Shown: piece by piece, positions 16,468 to 24,719 of the stretch | How the letters are laid out: each line of letters opens with the position of its first letter | Position numbering within the stretch: the first letter of the stretch is position 1 | From: Pyramidobacter porci | GTDB taxonomy: Bacteria > Synergistota > Synergistia > Synergistales > Dethiosulfovibrionaceae | Assembly: GCF_009695745.1 (NCBI RefSeq) | Contig: NZ_VUNH01000005.1 | Coordinates: forward strand, 123,547-187,546 | Direction: 5' to 3' | Length of the DNA stretch: 64,000 nt | Position numbers and translations under genes: made by a program | The notes under the pieces: generated by a model | The model's input: only the letters and a program-made list of their open reading frames with translations | Told to the model about the DNA's origin: nothing | The model's database searches: none

Positions 16468-17397
16468 TCACGCGCGGCGAGCACGGCCGATCAGTTCGGC
16501 CAAGGAAGCGACGTTCCAGCGCGCCGCGGCGGCGAGCAGTCCTTCGTGGATATTTTCAAGCACTTTGAAATCGCCGAACAGCGCCGCGCCGACTTCCACG
16601 GCGCTGGCTCCGGCCATGATCATGGCCAGCGCCGAATCGGGGCCGTCCACGCCGCCGCAGCCGATCACGGGGATCTTCACCGCGCCGGCCGCGTCCCAAA
16701 CGACGCGCAGCGCCAGCGGAAAGACGGCCGGGCCGGAAAGTCCCGCCACGCGGCGGCTGAAAACGGGAAGGCCGCGTGCGGTGTCGATCGCCATGCCCAG
16801 CCAGGTATTGGCAGCCACGATCGCGCTGGCCCCGGCCGACTCGGCGGCCTTCGCCACCGCGGGGATGTCGGGAGCCTGCGGCGTCAGCTTCACCCAGAGC
16901 GGACCGTCCCAGCGCCGGCGCGCCATCTCCGTGGCCTGGGCCGTCAGCGCCGGGGCGACGCCCCAACTCATGCAGCCGTGGTCGGTGTTCGGGCAGGAAA
17001 CGTTCAGCTCCACGCCGTCGACCATGTCTCCAACTTCGGCAATGCGATCCATCATGTAAGCCAGATCTTCGGCGCTCTGCATGCAGACGTTGAGCACCAC
17101 CGGCACGCCGCGTTTTTTCAGGTCGGGCAGGCGGCAGTCGATGAAGCGGTCGATACCCTCGTTCTGCAATCCGATGCTGTTGAGAACGCCCGAGGGGGTC
17201 TCCCAGATGCGGCAGCCGGGATTGCCGGGGCAGGGATCCTTGGTGATGGCTTTGGAGCAAATCGCGCCGACGTGGCGCGTCAGGTCGTCCATCCACAGTC
17301 CGGCTTCGTAAGGCCACGTGCCCGACGCAATCACGACGGGGACTTTCAGTTTCACGCCGCCGACGTCGAACGCGAGCCGATCAGGGATGCAGCTCAT
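16468..17397 (-). CDS. pyrD: Dihydroorotate dehydrogenase B, catalytic subunit
   Basis: The class 1B enzyme oxidises dihydroorotate to orotate and passes electrons through PyrK to NAD+. The 309-residue FMN-binding barrel contains VVIASGTWPYEAGLWMDDL, GLQNEGIDRFI, VELNVSCPNTDHG (with the active-site region cysteine), VKLTPQAPDI, and the FMN-phosphate-binding GCGGVDGPDSALAMIMAGAS. GGAGGTGAAG precedes the ATG. The adjacent pyrK, overlapping by 17 bp, confirms the 1B type rather than the quinone-linked class 2. Confidence 0.94.
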   Translation of the reverse strand: MSCIPDRLAFDVGGVKLKVPVVIASGTWPYEAGLWMDDLTRHVGAICSKAITKDPCPGNPGCRIWETPSGVLNSIGLQNEGIDRFIDCRLPDLKKRGVPVVLNVCMQSAEDLAYMMDRIAEVGDMVDGVELNVSCPNTDHGCMSWGVAPALTAQATEMARRRWDGPLWVKLTPQAPDIPAVAKAAESAGASAIVAANTWLGMAIDTARGLPVFSRRVAGLSGPAVFPLALRVVWDAAGAVKIPVIGCGGVDGPDSALAMIMAGASAVEVGAALFGDFKVLENIHEGLLAAAARWNVASLAELIGRARRA

Positions 17398-18172
17398 CCC
17401 ACTTCACCTCCCTAGCCTGAAACACGGGGCCGTCGATGCAGACGCGCCGCCGTCCCGTCGTGGTGTCGACCACGCAGCCGAAGCAGCCGCCCATGCCACA
17501 GCCCATGCGGCGCTCAAGGCTGACCTGGATGTCGTCGCACTGCGAGCCGTACTGTTCGTACAGCGCTTTCATCATCGGATTTGGACCGCAGCAGGCCAGA
17601 GACACGCCGCTCAGATCCTGCCCTTCCAGTCCGGCGATGGAAAATCCCTTGCGTCCGATGGAGCCGTCGTCGCTGTACAAAACCATCTCCGGCGCGCGGG
17701 CCCGCACCCAATCGGCAAAGCTGCGCCACAAGGCGTTGCCGACGCCGAGAAACAGACGGTCGAAAGCGTTCAGCCGGCGGCGCAGGAACAGCAGCGGCGC
17801 GATGCCCAGCGTGCCGGCCACAGCCCAGACTTTTTCGTGCCTGAACGGGCCGAACTGCCCGCCCACGGGCCCGCGCACAGAAAGCGACGTTTCCGGCGCG
17901 GCTTGGGCCAGCAGCGCCGTGCCTTGACCGACGACACGGAAGAGCGTCTCGATCGTCCCCTTTTCGGGATCGGCGTCGAGGATGCCGAGCGGACGGCGCA
18001 GCAGCGGCGCCGAACCGGATGCCGTTTTCAGCAGCACGAAATTGCCCGGGCGGGCGTTTTCAGCGATCTCTGGACACGCGAAGGTCAAATGCCAGATGTC
18101 CGGCGCGACCTGTTCCTTTGCAAGCAGCCGCGAATCGTAATCGCGAATCAATCGGAATTCCCCCTCGTTCAT
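17381..18172 (-). CDS. pyrK: Dihydroorotate dehydrogenase B, electron transfer subunit
   Basis: PyrK carries FAD and a [2Fe-2S] cluster and links PyrD to NAD+. The 263-residue protein has the FAD-binding region PGNFVLLKTASGSAPLLRRP, an NAD-binding segment (VWAVAGTLGIAPLLFLRRRL), and the C-terminal cluster motif MGCGMGGCFGCVVDTTTGRR followed by a fourth cysteine in VCIDGPVF. GTLGIAP replaces the more usual GGIGVAP. The start ATG has only a weak GAAGG site. It overlaps pyrD and lies about 100 bp after pyrC. Confidence 0.93.
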   Translation of the reverse strand: MNEGEFRLIRDYDSRLLAKEQVAPDIWHLTFACPEIAENARPGNFVLLKTASGSAPLLRRPLGILDADPEKGTIETLFRVVGQGTALLAQAAPETSLSVRGPVGGQFGPFRHEKVWAVAGTLGIAPLLFLRRRLNAFDRLFLGVGNALWRSFADWVRARAPEMVLYSDDGSIGRKGFSIAGLEGQDLSGVSLACCGPNPMMKALYEQYGSQCDDIQVSLERRMGCGMGGCFGCVVDTTTGRRRVCIDGPVFQAREVKWDELHP

Positions 18173-18276
18173 GCGACCGCCGCGCCTTCGCGCGCGGGCG
18201 GCCGTTTTTCCTTCCCCCTGCGGAGCGCGCGGAAACGGCCGCGTTCATCGAACTCATTTTATCGCGGCGTTCCGTT

Positions 18277-19578
18277 TTATACAACCGATTGCGCGAAATC
18301 TCGCCGGTCACAGACGATCCGCCCGCCCAGCACGGTCATCAAGACCGTGCCGCTCAGCGTCCAGCCGTTGAACGGGCAGTTGCGCGCTTTCGACTTGAAC
18401 TTCGCGGCGTCCACGCGCCAGCGGCGTTCGGGATCGAACAGCATCAGATCGGCCGGCGAACCGGGGCGCAGATGCACGGGCGGCAGCTCGAAGATACGCC
18501 GCGGCGCGGCGCTCATGCGCTCCACCAGCGCGGAAAGCGAAAAGCCGCGCTCGCGGCACAGGCCGTCGAGGCACAGCCCCAGCGACGTTTCCAAACCGAT
18601 GATGCCGTTCGGAGCCTTGGCGATGCCGAGGGCTTTTTCGGCCGGCGTGTGCGGCGCGTGATCGGTGGCGACCACGTCGAGCACGCCGCTTATCAGCGCC
18701 TCGCGCACGGCCGCCGCGTCGTCGGCTGTGCGCAGCGGCGGGCTCATTTTGGCGTTGGCGCCGCATTCGAGGACCGTCGTCTCGTCGAGGAACATGTGAT
18801 GCGGCGTGGCCTCGCCGGTGACGCGCACGCCGCGGGCTTTCGCCGCTGCGATGATCTCGACGCCGCGGCGCGAGCTGACGTGCTGCACATGCACGCGCGC
18901 GCCCGTCTTCTCGGCGAAGAACACGTCGCGCATGATCATCAGTTCCTCGGCCAGCGCCGGCGCGCCGACGAGGCCGAGTTTTTTGGAGATCTCGCCGCGG
19001 TTCATGGAGCGGTCGCCTTCGAAGCCCGGGGCCTCGCAGTGCACGCTCACGGGCAGGCCGACGGCGGCCGCCTTCTCCATGGCCTCGTAGAACAGCGGCC
19101 CGCTGCCGACGGTAAGACCGTCGTCGGTCAAGCAGACCGCGCCGGCTTCCTTCAGCGCCGCAAAGTCGGTCAGCTCTTTGCCGCCCAGCCCCTTGGTGAC
19201 CGCCCCCGCGGGATAGATGCGGCAGTCCATGGTCCGGTTGCGCTCGATGCAGCGACGGATCAGCTCGGGCGAATCGACGACCGGCTTGGTGTTGGCCATC
19301 GTCACCACGGCCGTGAAGCCGCCGTTGGCCGCGGCGGCGCAGCCCGTTTCCAACGTTTCCTTCTCGGTCTGGCCGGGGTCGCGGAAATGTACGTGCAGGT
19401 CGACCAGCCCGGGCGCCAGCACCGCGCCGCCGCAGTCGATCTTTTCGGCGTCCGCGGCCGGCGGCAGCTCGGCCCCGACGGCGGAAACGACGCCGTTTTC
19501 GACCAGCAGATCGCCCGCCATGTCCATTTTCAGGTCGGGGTCGATCAGGCGCGCTCTTTGAAACAGGATCGGTTTCAT
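18277..19578 (-). CDS. pyrC: Dihydroorotase, class I
   Basis: PyrC interconverts N-carbamoyl-L-aspartate and dihydroorotate. The 433-residue amidohydrolase shows the zinc motif GLVDLHVHFRDPGQTEKETL near residue 60, the GSGPLFYEAMEKA and VHVQHVSSRRGVEII segments, and the catalytic DVVATDHAPHTPAEKALG near residue 300. The EKETLETG sequence is typical of the longer class I type. AAGGAGG precedes the ATG at 19578. Directly upstream, 53 bp away on the same strand, is an M20 carbamoylase-type gene, so an enzyme that can cleave N-carbamoyl amino acids and one that cyclises carbamoyl-aspartate are co-transcribed. Confidence 0.93.
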   Translation of the reverse strand: MKPILFQRARLIDPDLKMDMAGDLLVENGVVSAVGAELPPAADAEKIDCGGAVLAPGLVDLHVHFRDPGQTEKETLETGCAAAANGGFTAVVTMANTKPVVDSPELIRRCIERNRTMDCRIYPAGAVTKGLGGKELTDFAALKEAGAVCLTDDGLTVGSGPLFYEAMEKAAAVGLPVSVHCEAPGFEGDRSMNRGEISKKLGLVGAPALAEELMIMRDVFFAEKTGARVHVQHVSSRRGVEIIAAAKARGVRVTGEATPHHMFLDETTVLECGANAKMSPPLRTADDAAAVREALISGVLDVVATDHAPHTPAEKALGIAKAPNGIIGLETSLGLCLDGLCRERGFSLSALVERMSAAPRRIFELPPVHLRPGSPADLMLFDPERRWRVDAAKFKSKARNCPFNGWTLSGTVLMTVLGGRIVCDRRDFAQSVV

Positions 19579-19631
19579 GAACAGCCTCCTTATGAAAATA
19601 TCCGTGGGATTCCGAAGCCTTCGTAAAAAAA

Positions 19632-20858
19632 TTACCGAACGATATCCTTCACCGTCTGGAGCAGCACCTCATAGCCGGAACGCACGCGCCGCCAGTCCAC
19701 CGCTTCGGCCGGGTTGTGGCTGACGCCGTCCTTGCACGGCACGAAAATCAACGCCGAAGGGATCAGCGTGGCCATGTACATGGCGTCGTGTCCCGCGCCG
19801 CTGGGCATGCGCCGGTATTTGACCTTCAAGTCTTTGCAGACGTTTTCGATGCGGCGCGCCAGCAGACCGTCCATGGCGACGGGCTTGTCCGCCGAATAGA
19901 GCGTGAAGTTCACCCTCACGCCGCGTTCGGCGCAGACGCTCTCGACGCGCGCCTTAATCTCGTCACAGGCGCGGCGGATGCTTTTTTCGACGATGCCGCG
20001 CACGTCCACTTTCAGCACGACCCGTCCGGGCACCACGTTCATGGCGCCGGGGAAACACTCGCACACGCCCACGGTCGCCACCGTGCCGAACTCGCTTTCC
20101 GCGCGGCCGGCGCGCTCGACGGCGAGGACGATCTCCGCCGCAGCCGCCATGGCGTCGCGACGCATGTTCATCGGGCAGGCGCCGGAATGGGCTTGTTCTC
20201 CGACCACTTCGAGCATGAAACGCGTCGGCGCGGCGATCGCCTCGACGATGCCCACGTCCTCGCCGTTCCAGTCGAGTACAGGCCCCTGCTCGATGTGCAG
20301 CTCGAAATAGGAATGATATGACGCCGGCGCCAGACAGTCGCGCGGAATCTGCTCTGGACGCCCGCCGAAATCGCGCAGCGCGTCGAGCAGCGTCACGCCC
20401 TGCCTGTCTCTAAAGCGCAGCGTGTCCATCAGCGACAGATTGCCCGTCGCCGCCTTGCTGCCGATCGTCGCCAGCGAGAAGCGGCTCGATTCTTCCGCGG
20501 TGAAGACCACCACCGACAGCGAACGCCGCGGGGGCGGATTTTCCGCGAGGATGTCGCGCGTCGCGCCCAGCCCGCAGGCCACGCCGAGCGCTCCGTCGTA
20601 GCGTCCTCCCTCGGGCACGGAATCCAGATGTGAACCGATCACCACGCCGGGGCGATCCGAGCTTCCCTCGAAACGCCCCCACAGATTGCAGCAGGCGTCG
20701 GTCGTCACCGACATGCCCAGGGCCTTCATTTCCTCGACGACAATATCGCGCGCCTGGCGATCCGCATCGGTCAGGGCGAGGCGGGAAACGCCCCGCTCGC
20801 CGCGGCCGGTCTGAGAAATCGTCGCGATCAGCTCTTGAACGCGTTCGAAACCCGACAT
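19632..20858 (-). CDS. M20 hydantoinase/carbamoylase family amidase
   Basis: A 408-residue zinc-dependent amidase of the N-carbamoyl-L-amino acid hydrolase / allantoate amidohydrolase / beta-ureidopropionase group. Diagnostic segments are VVIGSHLDSVPEGGRYDGAL, FTAEESSRFSLATIGSKAA, ELHIEQGPVLDWNGEDVGIV, GEQAHSGACPMNMRRDAM and SGAGHDAMYMATLIPSALIF. It would release ammonia and CO2 from a carbamoyl group. Its place between a TRAP transporter (12 bp upstream) and pyrC suggests a substrate such as a ureido acid. Which one (carbamoyl-aspartate, ureidopropionate, allantoate) cannot be read from sequence. Confidence 0.9.
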   Translation of the reverse strand: MSGFERVQELIATISQTGRGERGVSRLALTDADRQARDIVVEEMKALGMSVTTDACCNLWGRFEGSSDRPGVVIGSHLDSVPEGGRYDGALGVACGLGATRDILAENPPPRRSLSVVVFTAEESSRFSLATIGSKAATGNLSLMDTLRFRDRQGVTLLDALRDFGGRPEQIPRDCLAPASYHSYFELHIEQGPVLDWNGEDVGIVEAIAAPTRFMLEVVGEQAHSGACPMNMRRDAMAAAAEIVLAVERAGRAESEFGTVATVGVCECFPGAMNVVPGRVVLKVDVRGIVEKSIRRACDEIKARVESVCAERGVRVNFTLYSADKPVAMDGLLARRIENVCKDLKVKYRRMPSGAGHDAMYMATLIPSALIFVPCKDGVSHNPAEAVDWRRVRSGYEVLLQTVKDIVR

Positions 20859-20870
20859 TCCCTGCGCTCC

Positions 20871-22151
20871 CTAACGGCCGTACACCAGCGCCGGCAGGAA
20901 CGTGGACAGCGACGGCACGTAGGAGATGACCAACAGGCCGACGATCGAGACGACGATGAACTTCGTCACCGCGCCGATGATCTTCGACATCGGCAGCCCC
21001 GTCACGCCCGCGGCCACGAACAGGTTCAGCCCGAACGGCGGCGTGAAGTTGCCCAGCGCCAGATTGGAGACCATGACGATGCCCAGGTGCAGCGGGTCGA
21101 TGCCCATCTGCTGCGCGATCGGGAAGAACAGCGGCGCGAGGATGACGATAGCGGCGATGCCTTCCATGAACATGCCCACGACCAGCAGAATGACGTTGAC
21201 CATGGCGATGAACGCCCAGGGCGTTTTGACGTTTTCGATAATCGCCGCCGTGACCATCTGCGGGATACGCGCCACGGTGAGGAACCAGGCGAAGCTCGTG
21301 GCCGCCGCGACGAGGATCATCACCTGCGCGCAGGTCACGGCCGAACGCAGACACACATCGAACAGCTTTGCCCAGGTGATCTCGCGGTAGACCGCCACGC
21401 CGACGAACAGCGCGTAAACGGCGGAAATCCCCGCGGCCTCGGTGGGCGTGAACACGCCGCAGTAAATGCCGCCGAGGATGATCACCGGAACCATCAGCGA
21501 CCAGCCGGCTTCCAGCGTGTTGCGGACGATCTCGCCGCGGCTGGAGGGTGCCGAGACTCTAAGATCGTGATGGCGCGCGAAGTACCAGATGTAGACGACT
21601 GTCGCCAGCCCGTAGACGATCCCGGCGCTGACGCCCGACATGAACAGCGAGCCCACCGACACCCCCGTGGCCGCCGCGTACATGATCAGCGTCACGCTGG
21701 GGGGGATGATCAGCGCCACGGATCCCGACGACGTGATCAGACCGGCGGAAAAATCCTGCGGATAGCCGCTTTCGATCAGCTCGGGATAGAGCACGCGCCC
21801 CATGGCGACCACCGTCGCCGGGCTGGAGCCGCAGAGCGCGCCGAAGATCATGCAGGTGCACTGCGTCGTGTAGGCTAGTCCGCCCTTGCGCGCCCCCACG
21901 AGACTGCGCGTCCACTTGAGGATGCGCTTGGAGAGTCCGCCCGTGTCCATCAGATTGGCGGCAAAAATGAAGAACGGCATCGACATCAGCGAGAACTTGT
22001 CGAGCCCGCCGAACATACGCTGCGCCAGCACCATCGGATCGAGTCCCGTGAAAAGCAGCATCGAAGCCAGCACGGCCGCCGCCAGAGCGACGAAGATCGG
22101 CACGCTGCCGAAAAGCAGCGCCAGCAGCGCGCACATCAGAAAGACCGTCAT
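20871..22151 (-). CDS. dctM: TRAP transporter large permease (DctM type)
   Basis: Large membrane subunit of a tripartite ATP-independent periplasmic transporter, 426 residues with about 12 helices. It carries the substrate across the inner membrane using a sodium or proton gradient. Typical segments are MPFFIFAANLMDTGGLSKRI, CGSSPATVVAMGRVLYPELI, SSGSVALIIPPSVTLIMYAA and LNLFVAAGVTGLPMSKII. It immediately follows dctQ (stop and start adjacent) and precedes the carbamoylase by 12 bp, so the whole transporter leads the pyr unit. Substrate is inferred to be a carboxylate; see the operon finding. Confidence 0.94.
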   Translation of the reverse strand: MTVFLMCALLALLFGSVPIFVALAAAVLASMLLFTGLDPMVLAQRMFGGLDKFSLMSMPFFIFAANLMDTGGLSKRILKWTRSLVGARKGGLAYTTQCTCMIFGALCGSSPATVVAMGRVLYPELIESGYPQDFSAGLITSSGSVALIIPPSVTLIMYAAATGVSVGSLFMSGVSAGIVYGLATVVYIWYFARHHDLRVSAPSSRGEIVRNTLEAGWSLMVPVIILGGIYCGVFTPTEAAGISAVYALFVGVAVYREITWAKLFDVCLRSAVTCAQVMILVAAATSFAWFLTVARIPQMVTAAIIENVKTPWAFIAMVNVILLVVGMFMEGIAAIVILAPLFFPIAQQMGIDPLHLGIVMVSNLALGNFTPPFGLNLFVAAGVTGLPMSKIIGAVTKFIVVSIVGLLVISYVPSLSTFLPALVYGR

Positions 22152-22610
22152 TCAGGCGTCCTCCTTCCCGCACGCGGCCCGAACGAAGCGCAGCGTCATC
22201 AGCGCCGAGCCCAGCGGCATGGCCAGATAGGGAATCCACATGGGAATTCCCATCGCCGGCGAAGTCTGTTCGAGTTCCACGGTGAACCGCACCAGCTGAT
22301 AGCTGTACCGGAACAGCGCCGCGCAGAATCCCGCCGCGATCAGATAGACCAGCCGCGTCAGCGCGCCGGCGACCTTTTCGGGCAGCATGCCGAGCAGAAA
22401 ATCCATGCGGATATGAGCGCCCTTCCGAACGCAAACGCTCCCGCCGATAAAAGTGATCCAGATCATCAGATAGCGGATCAGCTCTTCGGCCCAGCTCGTG
22501 CTGGCGCTGAAAACATAGCGCAGCACCACGTTGACGAACAGCACAAAAGCCGTTATCAGCAGAGCGGACGCGCAGAAAATCTCCTCAATCTTCCCGAGGA
22601 ACCTGAGCAT
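22152..22610 (-). CDS. dctQ: TRAP transporter small permease (DctQ type)
   Basis: Small membrane subunit of the TRAP transporter, 152 residues with four predicted helices. The characteristic RYVFSASTSWAEELIRYLMI and GGSVCVRKGAHIRMDFLLGM segments match the DctQ family. It pairs with DctM, whose start codon adjoins the stop of this gene. It lies 164 bp after dctP, with a terminator-like hairpin in that gap that would lower its expression relative to the binding protein. Confidence 0.92.
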   Translation of the reverse strand: MLRFLGKIEEIFCASALLITAFVLFVNVVLRYVFSASTSWAEELIRYLMIWITFIGGSVCVRKGAHIRMDFLLGMLPEKVAGALTRLVYLIAAGFCAALFRYSYQLVRFTVELEQTSPAMGIPMWIPYLAMPLGSALMTLRFVRAACGKEDA

Positions 22611-22651
22611 TTTTCAATCTCCTCTCGATATTCTCATACTCGCGGCAAACG

Positions 22652-22694
22652 CAAAAAAACGAAAGGGGCGAACCTCCTGCAGGAGCCGCCCCTT
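22652..22694 (-). terminator. Attenuating hairpin between dctP and dctQ
   Basis: AAGGGGCG and CGCCCCTT flank an inner CTCCTGCAGGAG palindrome, followed on the minus strand by a run of seven T. A partial terminator here would give more binding protein than permease, common in transporter operons. Confidence 0.6.
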
Positions 22695-22774
22695 CTTTTC
22701 GCCGCCCGGAAAACTCCTTTCGCCCCATCCGTCCCCAAAAAGCTTCAGGCGGGGCGGAGTTTTCCGCCGGCCGC

Positions 22775-23779
22775 TCAGCGCGCTTCCTTGGCCGCGTAAA
22801 CCGCCTTCAGCAATTCCGTTTTGGTCGCGGAACCGTCCACGAACTTGTCGTGCAACGGTTTGCTGACTTCGATGAACTTGGCGCGGTTCTCGTCCGTCAG
22901 CTCGCCGACGGCGATCTTGGACTGCTTGATCTGCTCGAGGAACTTGGCCTCGCCCTCCGACTGGGCCGCGCGCTCCGCTTCGCGGGCGCCGCGTTCGCAC
23001 TCGACGATCAGGTTCCGCACGTCCTCGCTCTGCTTTTCGAACCAGCGGCTGTTGACGATGAACAGATAACCGAGGAAGCCGTGATCGGAGATCGTCAGAT
23101 AATCCTGCACCTCGTACAGCTTGGCCATGGCGATGGTCTGCAGAGGGTTCTCCTGACCGTCGACGATGTTCTGCTGCAGCGCGTTGTACAGCTCGGCGTA
23201 CTCGATCGGGATCGGGTTGGCCCCCCACGATTTGTACTGCTCCACCAGCTGCGGGCTGGGCATGACGCGGATCTTCATGCCTTTGAGATCCTCGGGCGCG
23301 TTCACGGGCCTGCCCCTGGTCGTCATCTGTTTAAAGCCCGAAGCCCACAGCCCCAGCGTCTTGAAGCCTTTCTTCTCGCAGAAGGCGTAGAATTTCCCGC
23401 CGACTTCGCCGTCCATGATGCGGTACAGCTCGTCCTTGTCGGTCCACAGAAACGGGAAATCGATGACGCTCAGTTCCTCGACGAAGGGCGTCAGCACGGA
23501 AGTGGGCTGCACGGACATCTCCAGCGTGCCCATCTGCACCATCTCGGCCTGCTCGCGCATCGAGCCGAGCTGCATCTGCGGGAACACGTCCACGGTGATC
23601 CTGCCGCCGGATTTTTCTTCCATCAACTTCTTGAACGTCTGGGCGCCGACGTCCTCCGGACTGCCGACGGGCTGGTTGTGGCTGAGACGGACGTTCATCG
23701 ACGGATACTCCGCCGCGGCCGCCAGCGACGCCGAAGCGGCCATCGAAACGGCGAGAAACAGACTTGCGAACTTCTTCAC
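22775..23779 (-). CDS. dctP: TRAP transporter substrate-binding protein (DctP family)
   Basis: Periplasmic receptor of 334 residues with a signal peptide ending at AAAA (about residue 23). The mature region begins YPSMNVRLSHNQPVGSPEDV and includes KSGGRITVDVFPQMQLGSMR. The ligand-clamping arginine region APEDLKGMKIRVMPSPQLVE is followed by ALQQNIVDGQENPLQTI, the standard DctP signature. Such receptors bind carboxylates through the conserved arginine. It is the first gene of a minus-strand unit that runs through dctQ, dctM, the carbamoylase and pyrC-pyrR, driven by a strong promoter at 23845-23873. Confidence 0.93.
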   Translation of the reverse strand: MKKFASLFLAVSMAASASLAAAAEYPSMNVRLSHNQPVGSPEDVGAQTFKKLMEEKSGGRITVDVFPQMQLGSMREQAEMVQMGTLEMSVQPTSVLTPFVEELSVIDFPFLWTDKDELYRIMDGEVGGKFYAFCEKKGFKTLGLWASGFKQMTTRGRPVNAPEDLKGMKIRVMPSPQLVEQYKSWGANPIPIEYAELYNALQQNIVDGQENPLQTIAMAKLYEVQDYLTISDHGFLGYLFIVNSRWFEKQSEDVRNLIVECERGAREAERAAQSEGEAKFLEQIKQSKIAVGELTDENRAKFIEVSKPLHDKFVDGSATKTELLKAVYAAKEAR

Positions 23780-23844
23780 GTGCGATCCACTCCTTCGAAG
23801 GATAAAAACTTTTTCGCCGCCAACCGTTTACGACGGCACGGCTC

Positions 23845-23873
23845 ATTATAACAAGGCGGGGAAATCCGTACAA
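23845..23873 (-). promoter_or_regulatory. Strong promoter of the TRAP-carbamoylase-pyr unit
   Basis: On the minus strand: TTGTAC (23873-23868), a 17-bp spacer, and TATAAT (23850-23845). It lies about 65 bp upstream of dctP, within the gap after the HAD gene. Confidence 0.75.
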
Positions 23874-23905
23874 TCGGTTTCACACGACGCGACAACGCAC
23901 AAAAT

Positions 23906-24586
23906 TTACTTTTCATCCCGCCGAGAACAGGCGCTCCCGCGCGCCGCGTTCGTCATCAGCTCGCAAAAGTCCGCAACGGGGATCGCGCCGCGGCACATGC
24001 TCCCCCACAGAGATTCGTTCTGAGCGTTGCGCACGGCGAAGACCTTCATGCCGGCGGCGCGGGCGCTTTCGAGGCAGGCCGGCACGTCCTCGAAGACGGC
24101 GCAGTCCGCCGGCGTGACACCGAGACGGCGGGCCGCCAGCAGATAGACCGCGGGGTGTTCCTTGCCGCACGGCGTTTCGTCGGCCGACGTGAAAGCGTCG
24201 AAGAGGGCGTAGACGCCGTTGTTTTTCAGCGCCGCTTCGGCCAGCGAGTGCGGCAGCCCCGTCACCGTGCCGAGCTTCACGCCGCGTGCCTTAAGCCAGC
24301 GCAGATATTCGCCGGCATGAGGGCGCAGGAAAACGCCGCTGCCGTACTCCCGGCGGGCCATTTCCAGCCATTCCGCCGCCAGGGCTTCCGCCGTCTCGTC
24401 GAGGCCGAACCGCGCGATCGTGTACACAGCCGCTTCGCTGAACTTCTTCGAGCTGACGGCGCACATGTAATCGTCAGGCACGGCCAGCCCGCGCCGGCGC
24501 AGAAATTCCGCGTCGATGCGCGCCCACACGTCCGCCGAATCGATCAGCGTGCCGTCAAGGTCGAACAGCGCTCCCGCAAACTCCAT
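23906..24586 (-). CDS. HAD family phosphatase (phosphoglucomutase-like subfamily)
   Basis: A 226-residue haloacid dehalogenase-superfamily hydrolase. Motif I is LFDLDGTLIDSADVW (nucleophile first Asp), with an alpha-helical cap domain inserted after it as in the beta-phosphoglucomutase/phosphatase branch. Motif II is in LGTVTGLPHSLAEAA (Thr), and motif III/IV lies in CGKEHPAVYLLAARRLG and CAVFEDVPACLESARAAGMK. GGGAGG lies about 10 bases before the chosen ATG; the open frame extends 29 codons farther without support. It is divergent from the MBL-fold gene. The physiological substrate is unknown. Confidence 0.88.
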   Translation of the reverse strand: MEFAGALFDLDGTLIDSADVWARIDAEFLRRRGLAVPDDYMCAVSSKKFSEAAVYTIARFGLDETAEALAAEWLEMARREYGSGVFLRPHAGEYLRWLKARGVKLGTVTGLPHSLAEAALKNNGVYALFDAFTSADETPCGKEHPAVYLLAARRLGVTPADCAVFEDVPACLESARAAGMKVFAVRNAQNESLWGSMCRGAIPVADFCELMTNAARGSACSRRDEK

Positions 24587-24645
24587 CGCCGCGATTCCTC
24601 CCTTTGTCCGCGTTTGTTCTTCATGATACCATGCGCCCGCCGCTC

Positions 24646-24674
24646 TTGGAAAATTTTTTCCCGCGCGGTACAAT
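24646..24674 (+). promoter_or_regulatory. Promoter of the MBL-fold gene
   Basis: TTGGAA, a 17-bp spacer, then TACAAT, ending 45 bp before the ATG at 24720. Confidence 0.7.
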
Positions 24675-24719
24675 CACCTCATGAAACATCATTTTCGAAT
24701 CTCAAAGGAGGCCGCCGCC

